Shown here in pieces: positions 35,718-43,717 of a stretch of 64,000 bases of DNA. Source of the DNA: G965261055 sp965261055 [NCBI: Fibrobacteria bacterium] (GTDB taxonomy: Bacteria; Fibrobacterota; Fibrobacteria; UBA11236); assembly GCA_965261055.1 (NCBI GenBank), contig OZ253440.1:558001-622000 (forward strand), read 5' to 3'. Both the position numbers and the translations under genes were made by a program. Each line of letters starts with the position of its first letter. Position 1 is the first letter of the stretch. Below the pieces are notes generated by a model, which was not told the origin of the DNA, did not search any database, and worked only from the letters and a program-made list of their open reading frames with translations.

Positions 35718-37442
35718 TTATTTCTTTATAACAAAAGGAAGATAAGGAAAACCTTCTAACTTATAATAATAATTACCACTAGCTAATCGTGTAGATCCAT
35801 TCAAAGTTAAATCCCAAGTATTATTATTTTTACTAATTTCAAAAAAGCCTAATAAAGATAAAAATATATCAAAAACTTCTACTTTTTGCAGTTTATCTGA
35901 CTTAATGCCTAAGAATGTAAGAAATGTATCTGTATCTGAAACAGGATTTGGATATAAAGCCAAAGCATTGAAATTGACATTAATATCAATTTTTTTATCT
36001 AGATTAGGATTAGTTAAAACAATGTATTTAAGAGCAGTATCCTCAGAAAAGAATAAATTAAAATTCTTTATTTTTGTCACCCACCTATTATTATAGACAA
36101 AAGTAACTCCTGCTGTATCAATAAGCTCTACTAATATATTTTTAGCCTTCTTTTCTGTTAAATCAATCATTTCATAAGATAAACTTGGCAAAGATATTTT
36201 GATGTTTGTCAAATTTTCATTATTTGAAGGAAAAGCAAAAGGAATAAAAGCAGGCCAAATACTATCTTGATCTGGATTAAAAGGTCTAAAAAAATCAGCA
36301 GTTATCTTTTTCCTCGTAAAGGGTAAAATTCTTGTATAATCTGTATACAAAGTTTTAAAATCAAATCCAAACGATACAACCGTTTTTTCTAAAGCTTGAT
36401 CTATTGTTAGCCCATTTTTAAAACCTTGCCAAAGACTCACATCAAAACTTTTTCCTAGTGTAACTGTTAAATATTGATGAAATAATCCATGTCCATAGGA
36501 TGCTCTATTTCTTGAATTTGTACTATATGTACTATGATTAAAGTAAAGTAATGACAAATATTGAGCATAATCATTGACTTCAGTTGCTAAGCGATCCTCC
36601 ATCCCCGTAGCAGATAATTCACTCCAATAATTATTAAAATTATCAAGAATAGGTTCGGGCGTGTAATTAAATTGCATAGAGTGATAGAACTCATGTATAC
36701 TTGTTACTTTTGTTCCTTTTTCCCATTCTTTAGAGTAATCGATATCAACTCTCTCATTACCTTCTTTAAAATAACTAACAATAATTGGTGTTAAACTTCC
36801 CATAAAATTTCTGTACAAAAAATCATTCTCAACCATTACAGAAGATGTAAACCCATTTACCTCAGGAAGAGCTAATCCATAAATTGGTCCAGAATTAGAA
36901 GCATAAGGAGTTTCATTAAGATGTGCAATTTCAACATGAAAAAGACCTTCCTCTTTTGGTGTTCTAAAAAAATTACTGAAGGAAATAGATTTAGGTATTT
37001 CCATTTTTAAAGTATCCACATAATGTCTATAAGCAAGCTCAAAACCATCCGCATAAGACAATACTATTGCTGGATGAGGTGCAGTCAATGTATCATAATA
37101 ATGCTGTAAAGCTACTGGATTATTTTTTTCTAAAATAGTTTCAGTTTGAGTCAATAACGCTACTTCTTCTTCACTATTAGCACGAACTCTATGAGAACCA
37201 GCCAAAGTATAACTAATCATAAAATGCTCAGTTTTGTATACTCTAGTTGGAATTTGACTATTTGGTAACATTACACTTATTTCCAAAGCCCGAATAAACT
37301 GAGTATTATCTAAAGATTTATTCTTGAGAGATTCAAGAAATGAATGTGTGCCACATGTTTTGGCGACCAAATTAACATTAAAACAAAAGAAAACTAAAAA
37401 AATAAAACAGACTCGTATCTTATTATTACCTTTTGATAACAT
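35718..37442 (-). CDS. Secreted putative metallopeptidase with T9SS C-terminal sorting domain
   Basis: 574 residues with a signal peptide (VCFIFLVFFCFNVNLVAK). A zinc motif HEFYH is at 250-254, inside SIHEFYHSMQF, and WSELSATGMEDRLATE about 20 residues later could supply the third ligand (Glu 275 or 282), as in gluzincin-type peptidases. The last 78 residues, from YPNPVSDTD to SGNYYYKLEGF and a final basic KK, are the type IX secretion sorting domain. Thus it is probably exported across the outer membrane and attached to the surface. Family not identified. Its ATG directly abuts the ATG of the divergent lipoprotein gene. Confidence 0.72.
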   Translation of the reverse strand: MLSKGNNKIRVCFIFLVFFCFNVNLVAKTCGTHSFLESLKNKSLDNTQFIRALEISVMLPNSQIPTRVYKTEHFMISYTLAGSHRVRANSEEEVALLTQTETILEKNNPVALQHYYDTLTAPHPAIVLSYADGFELAYRHYVDTLKMEIPKSISFSNFFRTPKEEGLFHVEIAHLNETPYASNSGPIYGLALPEVNGFTSSVMVENDFLYRNFMGSLTPIIVSYFKEGNERVDIDYSKEWEKGTKVTSIHEFYHSMQFNYTPEPILDNFNNYWSELSATGMEDRLATEVNDYAQYLSLLYFNHSTYSTNSRNRASYGHGLFHQYLTVTLGKSFDVSLWQGFKNGLTIDQALEKTVVSFGFDFKTLYTDYTRILPFTRKKITADFFRPFNPDQDSIWPAFIPFAFPSNNENLTNIKISLPSLSYEMIDLTEKKAKNILVELIDTAGVTFVYNNRWVTKIKNFNLFFSEDTALKYIVLTNPNLDKKIDINVNFNALALYPNPVSDTDTFLTFLGIKSDKLQKVEVFDIFLSLLGFFEISKNNNTWDLTLNGSTRLASGNYYYKLEGFPYLPFVIKK

Positions 37443-38141
37443 ATGACTATATATAGAATATTCTGCTCTATCAGTTTTAGTTTTAAAAAAAATGTTTTTT
37501 TTAAAACGCCTCTTTACAATCTATACCTTATACTATTCTTATTATTCTTTTTTTTACAATCTTGTAGTCCCTTTTCTTCTTCTACTTCAACTAAAAATCT
37601 TACTTTTTTTTTTTCCTTCCCTAATAAAAATATCTCCAAAACTTACTTAATATCAGACTCTGTCGAGAATGGAGAAATCTTAGACTCTAAGACATTTACC
37701 ATCTCTTACTCAAAAAAAAATAATCTTTACACACACAATATCAACAATCAACTAGATAGTGGTTTTTTCTCCTCATCTCCCGTTTTTTTAGAGTTAGAAA
37801 ACATTAACTTAACACCTTTCTTTATACTAGAAAATAATCAAGTAAAGGGTCTCTCTCATATTCCTGGCATTGATCTTTTAATTCCTAACAATTTGGATAT
37901 TACCTTCGAAATTAACAATTTAGAGATAATTCAAATAACTCATAAACACATAAAACAAACTGTTATTCCCATTCAATTTGATTTTTACAGTCAAAATACT
38001 CTTATCATGCAATATACTCTTTACAGTGCAGCAAATGGAATACTCAAAGCAACTCAAAAACTTCAACCTCTTTTAAGTTATAATCCTGTTGATTCTAGTT
38101 TTATTAAAAAGCTACTTTTACGAACTTACACACTTCAATAA
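37443..38141 (+). CDS. Putative lipoprotein of unknown function
   Basis: 232 residues. A hydrophobic stretch LYLILFLLFFFLQSC ends in a lipobox-like LQSC at about residues 38-41, preceded by an unusually long basic and aromatic N-region of about 28 residues. The rest is polar with beta-rich character and no family I recognise. The start codon directly touches that of the divergent metallopeptidase gene, and no later in-frame ATG exists before the signal. It is followed 8 bases later by fxsA and then a corC-like gene. Confidence 0.5.
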   Translation: MTIYRIFCSISFSFKKNVFFKTPLYNLYLILFLLFFFLQSCSPFSSSTSTKNLTFFFSFPNKNISKTYLISDSVENGEILDSKTFTISYSKKNNLYTHNINNQLDSGFFSSSPVFLELENINLTPFFILENNQVKGLSHIPGIDLLIPNNLDITFEINNLEIIQITHKHIKQTVIPIQFDFYSQNTLIMQYTLYSAANGILKATQKLQPLLSYNPVDSSFIKKLLLRTYTLQ

Positions 38142-38149
38142 TCCAAATT

Positions 38150-38554
38150 ATGCTTCAAAAAATTTTCTTCATTTTCGTTATAACTGTCTTTGTTGAAATT
38201 TTTCTATTCATTAAAATAGGACAAAAAATAGAATGGTCATGGATTTTAATTGAAATCATTTTTTCTTTCTTTCTCGGAAGTTATCTAATCAAAAAAATTG
38301 GTTTTAAAATACAAAAAATTCGTACAACCTCTCCACAAAAAATAATGGAATCCATTATTTTACAAACATCTTCTGTTTTTTCAGCTATATTTCTTATACT
38401 ACCAGGCTTCCTGACAGATTTTGTGGGACTTATACTCCTAATACCTCAAATTAATATATTATTTAGAAATCAAAAAAAAACATCCTCTTTTGAACAAAAA
38501 AATAAGAACCCATCTCAAGAAATTAAAACTTCTTACAAAGTTTTAGACGATTAG
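38150..38554 (+). CDS. fxsA: FxsA family membrane protein
   Basis: 134-residue inner-membrane protein. The four hydrophobic stretches and the sequence LPGFLTDFVGLILLIPQ match the LTPGFLTDxLGxLLLLP motif of FxsA (suppressor of F plasmid exclusion of phage T7). The start VFVEIFLFIKIG also fits the family's VELxLFIxVG. The molecular role is not established in any organism. It stands between an unknown lipoprotein and a corC-like gene, all on the plus strand with short gaps. Confidence 0.8.
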   Translation: MLQKIFFIFVITVFVEIFLFIKIGQKIEWSWILIEIIFSFFLGSYLIKKIGFKIQKIRTTSPQKIMESIILQTSSVFSAIFLILPGFLTDFVGLILLIPQINILFRNQKKTSSFEQKNKNPSQEIKTSYKVLDD

Positions 38555-38570
38555 TGACTTTTATAAAACA

Positions 38571-39803
38571 ATGCTTCCCTTTTTAACAATAGCTCTACTC
38601 TCTTTTGCTTTTAGCTTTCTCCTACATCTAACTCGTCATCAAATTACATATTTCAAACTCTATGTAAAGCAAAATCCAAATCAAAAGACCCAACCTCTTA
38701 TTCATAAAACAGTACTATTGTCTGAAAAAAAAGGCTATCAAGAATTTTTTTCTTTCAATCAACTTTTCTTTGAAGGACTCACATTCATCTACAGTTGGAT
38801 ATTCATTCAGTCCATAACAACTTCTTTCCTATTTCATTTCAGTTCTTTTTTAATTATTCTTTTTACTTTATTTTCGGTTAATCACTTTCTTGTGTATTTA
38901 ATTTCTCAAAAATTTCTGCATATCCTCACTTACCCCCTTTTTCCTCTTTTCTCTTGCTATTGGATTTTATTTGGTTGGCTTGGTAAAGTTATTTATCGTA
39001 TAAAATTTTTCTTCTTAAATTTAAAAATACTTAAAAATAAATCATATCCTATTTTATCCAAAGAAAGTCTCAACAATTTAGAGACTCAAGAGAAAGGTAT
39101 TTTACAAAAAAACCAAGTCTACTTTATCAACAATATTCTAAAACTAAAATCTTTAAAAATAATAGATATTCAAACACCTAGAACAGATATAGTAGCTCTT
39201 GACATCAACTCTAGTTACAATGATGTTTTAAAAATTGTCAAAAAAACAAATTATAGTCGTATTCCAGTTTACGAAAAAAATCTTGATCAAATTAAAGGAA
39301 TTTTGAAAACAACGGATTTAGTTAACCTAAAAGAACCAACAAACTCCTTTTTAAAAGACATTATCAGAAAACCATTCTTTATCCCAAATTTCAAAAAAGT
39401 TCTTCACTTACTTGAAACTTTCAAAGAAGAGCGATATCATATGGCTATTATTGTTGACGAATATGGAGGAACAGATGGTATTTTAACTCTAGACGATATT
39501 TTAGAAGAAATTGTTGGAAAAATTTATGATGAGAATGATGTTAAAGAAGACTCTATCAAAAAACTTAAAAACAATCAATATTTAGTAGATCCTACTCTAA
39601 CAATTGATGAAATTAATCAATTTTTTGGGATTAAAATACCTATTAAAGATAAAATTGAGGCCTATACATTAGCTGGTTTTATTCTATTTCTAGCAGATAA
39701 AATCCCATCTGAAAGACAAACCTTTTCTTTTCGTAATATCCAATTCCAAATCGCTAAAATGGAAGAACAATCAATTAAACAAGTCTTAATGACTTTTTCT
39801 TAG
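38571..39803 (+). CDS. CNNM/CorC-type protein with CBS domains
   Basis: 410 residues. The C-terminal half is clear: paired CBS domains (SRIPVYEKNLDQIKGILKTTDL and MAIIVDEYGGTDGILTLDDI) followed by the CorC_HlyC domain. It is usually linked with magnesium and cobalt efflux or membrane protection. The N-terminal half has four hydrophobic segments but only faint DUF21/CNNM character, so the transport part has diverged. The PRTDIVALDINSSYNDVLKIV stretch is the linker that normally follows CNNM. Gap to the upstream fxsA is 16 bases. Confidence 0.8.
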   Translation: MLPFLTIALLSFAFSFLLHLTRHQITYFKLYVKQNPNQKTQPLIHKTVLLSEKKGYQEFFSFNQLFFEGLTFIYSWIFIQSITTSFLFHFSSFLIILFTLFSVNHFLVYLISQKFLHILTYPLFPLFSCYWILFGWLGKVIYRIKFFFLNLKILKNKSYPILSKESLNNLETQEKGILQKNQVYFINNILKLKSLKIIDIQTPRTDIVALDINSSYNDVLKIVKKTNYSRIPVYEKNLDQIKGILKTTDLVNLKEPTNSFLKDIIRKPFFIPNFKKVLHLLETFKEERYHMAIIVDEYGGTDGILTLDDILEEIVGKIYDENDVKEDSIKKLKNNQYLVDPTLTIDEINQFFGIKIPIKDKIEAYTLAGFILFLADKIPSERQTFSFRNIQFQIAKMEEQSIKQVLMTFS

Positions 39804-39805
39804 TC

Positions 39806-40591
39806 TTAATTCAGTATACAACGAGTTCCCTTACCGTTACCTTCTATTTGAGAATATAACTCTTCTTTGTTATTAAAAGTACAAATATGTACAGCTTTTA
39901 CTCCGCTTCTTAAAGCTTTAAAAACGGAATTTATTTTTGGTATCATACCTCCTTGAATTACATCTGATTGCAGTAAAAATTCTTTCTTAGTTATATTCAG
40001 AGTTAAGCATACTTTTTTATCTTCATCTAAAACACCTACAACATCTGAAATAAAAATTAAATGCTCAACTTTTAATTTTTCTGCAATAGCTCCAGCAACT
40101 TCGTCTGCGTTTACATTATAATGATTATAGTTTTTATCTATAGAAATAGGTGAAATAACTGGTATTATCTTTTTTCGTAAAAGAAACTCTATATACTCCG
40201 ACCTGACTTCTGTAATTTCACCAACAAAACCCAAGTCTTCTTTAGGTTTACAAATTAAAGTCTTAGCATCAACACCACTAAGACCAACTGATCTAGTGTC
40301 GAAGTTTACATTTGCTTTATGGATAGCAGAAACCCAAAGCTTGTTAACAAAACCCGTTAATGTCATTTCAACAACTTTCATACCCTCTTTTGTTGTCACT
40401 CTCAAGCCATTTTTAAACTTAGGGGTTTCATGAATTTTCTCTAAATTACGATTAATCGCTTTACCTCCACCATGCACAAAAATAATAGAGTACCTTAAAG
40501 ACAATTCAACAATAGCTTCTGCAAGCTTTGTTACAGTATGAGGTTCTTCTGCAATTTGCCCTCCAATTTTAAACAAAATTATAGGTTCCAT
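39806..40591 (-). CDS. argB: Acetylglutamate kinase
   Basis: Second step of arginine synthesis: phosphorylates N-acetylglutamate with ATP. Amino acid kinase fold motifs: KIGGQIAE at the N-terminus, FVHGGGKAINRNLE (substrate loop), NVNADEVAGAIAEKLK, and GGMIPKINSVFKALRSG for the ATP site. Length 261 is normal. It starts 1 base after argC ends, so argC-argB are one operon. The N-acetylglutamate synthase argA is 15 kb away in this window. Confidence 0.95.
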   Translation of the reverse strand: MEPIILFKIGGQIAEEPHTVTKLAEAIVELSLRYSIIFVHGGGKAINRNLEKIHETPKFKNGLRVTTKEGMKVVEMTLTGFVNKLWVSAIHKANVNFDTRSVGLSGVDAKTLICKPKEDLGFVGEITEVRSEYIEFLLRKKIIPVISPISIDKNYNHYNVNADEVAGAIAEKLKVEHLIFISDVVGVLDEDKKVCLTLNITKKEFLLQSDVIQGGMIPKINSVFKALRSGVKAVHICTFNNKEELYSQIEGNGKGTRCILN

Positions 40592-40592
40592 T

Positions 40593-41627
40593 CTATGAAA
40601 GATCTTTATTTTCTGGTAGACCCATCATCAAATTCATATTTTGGACAGCTTGACCAGAAGCTCCCTTTATCAGATTATCTATCACTGAAACTATTACCAT
40701 TTTTTGAGGTTGACTTGGTACAACTAAAGGGTAAATCAAACAATTATTCGTATTCTTTACATCCTTTGTTGAAGGAGATTTATCTATTATAAAAACAAAA
40801 GAAGAATTTTTATACTTAAGTTTATAAGTATCTAAAATATCCTGTTGAGAAACATTTTTTTCTAAATCAACATAAATTGTAGTTAAAATACCACGATCCA
40901 TCGGTATAAGATGGGCTGTAAACAAAAAGTCAACATTTGCATTTGCCACATACATCAATTGCTCTCTAATTTCAGAAATATGGCGATGTTGGTCTGCAAT
41001 ACTATATGCTGTAAATGATTCATTACTCTCTGAATAATGAGTCGCTTTAGATAAACTTTTTCCTGCACCTGAAACTCCAGATTTAGCATCCATAATAATA
41101 TTTTTCAGAGAAATTTTTTTACCTTCAATAAGTGGTAATAAAGGCAACAAAATTGATGTTGGATAACAACCAGGATTACCTATACATTTACTCTTTGCAA
41201 TTTTTTGAGGAGACCATTCAGAAAGACCAAATTCAGCCTTTTCTAAAAAGTGTGGACAAGGATGTGTTGTCTTATAATAATGTTCATAAACAGAAAGATT
41301 GGAAATTCTAAAATCAGCAGATAAGTCTATCACTCTTGTCTTGGCATTTTCTAAAAAAGGTTGTGTAAATGATGCAGAAACACCATGTGGCAAACATGAA
41401 AAAACAATATCTGGAGATGTTTTTTCTACTTCTTTAAAAAATTTTAAAGTCAATTTTCCAGCTGTTGTTCCTTTAAATAAAGGATAAACATTATCTAACA
41501 ATTGACCTGTTTCACTTTCGGATGTTAACCACTCCAGCTCTATCAAAGAATGTCTCAATAATAAAATAATAAGTTCTCTAGCTGTATAAGATGTCGCTCC
41601 TAATATTCCTATTCTTATTTTATTCAT
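40593..41627 (-). CDS. argC: N-acetyl-gamma-glutamyl-phosphate reductase
   Basis: NADPH enzyme for the third step of arginine synthesis, reducing acetylglutamyl phosphate to the semialdehyde. The nucleotide fold begins GILGATSYTARELI, the active-site Cys is C154 in GNPGCYPTS, and later segments HRHISEIREQL and TAHLIPMDRGILTTIY are present. Length 344 is typical. It is divergent from an unknown secreted protein gene, with a 138-base region between them. Confidence 0.95.
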   Translation of the reverse strand: MNKIRIGILGATSYTARELIILLLRHSLIELEWLTSESETGQLLDNVYPLFKGTTAGKLTLKFFKEVEKTSPDIVFSCLPHGVSASFTQPFLENAKTRVIDLSADFRISNLSVYEHYYKTTHPCPHFLEKAEFGLSEWSPQKIAKSKCIGNPGCYPTSILLPLLPLIEGKKISLKNIIMDAKSGVSGAGKSLSKATHYSESNESFTAYSIADQHRHISEIREQLMYVANANVDFLFTAHLIPMDRGILTTIYVDLEKNVSQQDILDTYKLKYKNSSFVFIIDKSPSTKDVKNTNNCLIYPLVVPSQPQKMVIVSVIDNLIKGASGQAVQNMNLMMGLPENKDLS

Positions 41628-41676
41628 GGATTGAAAATACTAATTTAAGTTAGTGACTTCAATAGAATTATAATAG

Positions 41677-41696
41677 ACCTATACCATAGGTTTTTT
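41677..41696 (+). terminator. Small hairpin with T run in argC upstream region
   Basis: ACCTAT ACC ATAGGT followed by T6 gives a 6-base stem. A TATAAT-like box lies just before it on the plus strand. There is no plus-strand gene upstream to terminate, so it could instead be a leader structure of the downstream gene or chance. Confidence 0.3.
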
Positions 41697-41765
41697 AAAA
41701 ACTGTTTTGTATTTTTGTATTTCCATCAAAATTATCTATCTAGCTTATTGTTATAATTCTGTTTC

Positions 41766-42599
41766 ATGTTTTTTAAAATTATTTTTAGTTTATTTTTGTG
41801 TATCTCTATTTACGCTAAAAACGATTTAAAACGATATTCTTTCCAAGAAAAGCTCTGTTCTGTTGTAAAGCAATGCAAACTTGAAGATTCCAGCTGTGCT
41901 TTTTTCAAACCTCCTATCATTTTGATTAAAAATAAAAAACAAAGATGTAAAGACCTCAAACAACTTTACTCTGATTCCTCTTTTACACCCTCCTCAAGAG
42001 AAGCTAGGATTATTACCATTTTAACAATAAATCCATATAAAATCGTTTTTAAGTTTCAAGACGATTTAAATCTTTCTGTTGATCAATTTAATTTTTTACT
42101 CCAACATTTACCATTTACAATAAAATTGATTAACATCTTTCAAAATAAAAAATACGAATTAAAATACCTAAACCCTCCTAAAAATACGATTTGGAAAGGT
42201 AAAGATAATGTACGTACTTCAGGATGGGCTTCTCTATTTTTAGGAAGTTTTGAAAATAGAAATATTCACTATGTATCATATGGAGAGTCCAATACAATTT
42301 TTGGAAGATTTAAAGGAAACGCTTTATTCAATCTAGTTTACAATAAAAAAAATCAAAACACAATTAAATTCGATTTAGAAATCAAAATCTACACCAAGAA
42401 CTCTTTTATTTATTTTATATTTAATAGTTGGCTAGCAAAAAGAATAATTAAAACACAAATTTTTGAAATTCTAAACGATATTACAAAATCATCACAAAAA
42501 ATAACTTCTGAAATTATCTTACAATTTATCCAAGATTCAACTTGGAATTTAAAAGAAAAACAATTCATTAAAGAGTTTAATCAATTAAAAAATAAATAA
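41766..42599 (+). CDS. Secreted protein of unknown function
   Basis: 277 residues starting with a signal peptide (FFKIIFSLFLCISIYAK). Four cysteines occur in the first 60 residues after the signal (CSVVKQC, SSCAFF, QRCKD), which suggests disulfides or metal binding in an exported domain. The rest is basic and beta-rich, with WASLFLGSFENRNIHYVSY as its most distinct stretch. I do not recognise the family. It is flanked by argC (divergent) and the metH pair (115 bases downstream). Confidence 0.55.
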   Translation: MFFKIIFSLFLCISIYAKNDLKRYSFQEKLCSVVKQCKLEDSSCAFFKPPIILIKNKKQRCKDLKQLYSDSSFTPSSREARIITILTINPYKIVFKFQDDLNLSVDQFNFLLQHLPFTIKLINIFQNKKYELKYLNPPKNTIWKGKDNVRTSGWASLFLGSFENRNIHYVSYGESNTIFGRFKGNALFNLVYNKKNQNTIKFDLEIKIYTKNSFIYFIFNSWLAKRIIKTQIFEILNDITKSSQKITSEIILQFIQDSTWNLKEKQFIKEFNQLKNK

Positions 42600-42714
42600 A
42601 ATTATACTCTACATTTATTATTTTTTAAAACGATTTACCATTTTTAAAGCATCTAACAAGAAGTTACCTTAAAGATAATCTTTATATATACTTTTTTCTA
42701 TTTTTAGATCCTAT

Positions 42715-43716
42715 ATGAACTCATTTTCTTCTATAAAAGACGCTCTTTCTCAACGCATTTTAGTCATGGATGGTGCAATGGGAACCATGATTCAACGCTA
42801 TAAACTTCAAGAGAAAGATTACCAAGGCGTTAATTTTAAAAATCACTCTAAAAATCTATTTGGTTGTAATGACCTTCTTTGCATCACACAGCCTCAAATT
42901 ATTAAAGAAATACACCGTCAATACTTAGATGCTGGAGCTGACCTAATTGAAACGAACTCTTTTAATGCCAATAGTATATCTATGGAAGATTATGATTTAG
43001 TTGATAAGGTTTATAAACTTAATGTTTCTGCCGCGAAAATTGCGAAGGAATTAACAACAGAATACACTAAAAAAAATCCAAAAAAACCTAGATGGGTTAT
43101 TGGCGTTTTAGGCCCTACAAATAGAACAGCTTCTTTATCTTCCGATATTAACAACCCTAGTTTTAGAAATATAACCTATGAAGAACTTGTTGCAACCTAC
43201 ACCGAGCAAATTAAAGGATTAATAGACGGTGGTGTTGATATATTGATGATAGAAACAGTCTTTGACACCCTTAATGCAAAAGCAGCTCTTTTTGCTGTTT
43301 CTCAATTTTTAGAAAAAAATCACCTTACCCTACCTGTTATGGTTTCTGGAACGATCACAGACTCTTCTGGTCGAACTCTTTCTGGACAAGTCACGGAAGC
43401 ATTTTTAATTTCTATGTCTCATTTTCCATTATTAAGTATCGGTCTTAATTGTGCTTTAGGCGCTGATCAACTAAAGCCTTACTTATCCATTTTATCTGAA
43501 AAAAGTTCCTTTTTTGTTAGTGCCCATCCTAATGCTGGTCTTCCTAACCAATTTGGAGAATATGACGAAAGTCCTGAAATCATGATAGATAAAATCAAAG
43601 ACTATTTTGATGATAAAGTTGTTAACATTATTGGTGGTTGTTGTGGAACAACACCAGATCATATCAAAAAAATAACACAAACTGCCCAAAATTATAGACC
43701 TCGAAATAAAAAATAA
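42715..43716 (+). CDS. metH: Methionine synthase, homocysteine-binding domain as a separate protein
   Basis: Homocysteine methyltransferase domain of cobalamin-dependent methionine synthase, 333 residues. Zinc ligands are in GLNCALG and in the C-terminal [11 protein letters not shown]. The N-terminal [16 protein letters not shown] and the [13 protein letters not shown] and [15 protein letters not shown] blocks match MetH. In most bacteria this is the first domain of a 1200-residue MetH. Here it ends with its own stop and the rest starts two bases later. The protein must associate with the partner in trans. Confidence 0.92.
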   Translation: MNSFSSIKDALSQRILVMDGAMGTMIQRYKLQEKDYQGVNFKNHSKNLFGCNDLLCITQPQIIKEIHRQYLDAGADLIETNSFNANSISMEDYDLVDKVYKLNVSAAKIAKELTTEYTKKNPKKPRWVIGVLGPTNRTASLSSDINNPSFRNITYEELVATYTEQIKGLIDGGVDILMIETVFDTLNAKAALFAVSQFLEKNHLTLPVMVSGTITDSSGRTLSGQVTEAFLISMSHFPLLSIGLNCALGADQLKPYLSILSEKSSFFVSAHPNAGLPNQFGEYDESPEIMIDKIKDYFDDKVVNIIGGCCGTTPDHIKKITQTAQNYRPRNKK

Positions 43717-43717
43717 T

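Noticed and set aside
42600-42714. Cobalamin or SAM riboswitch before metH
   Set aside because: Only 115 AT-rich bases are available and no conserved B12-box or SAM core was seen.
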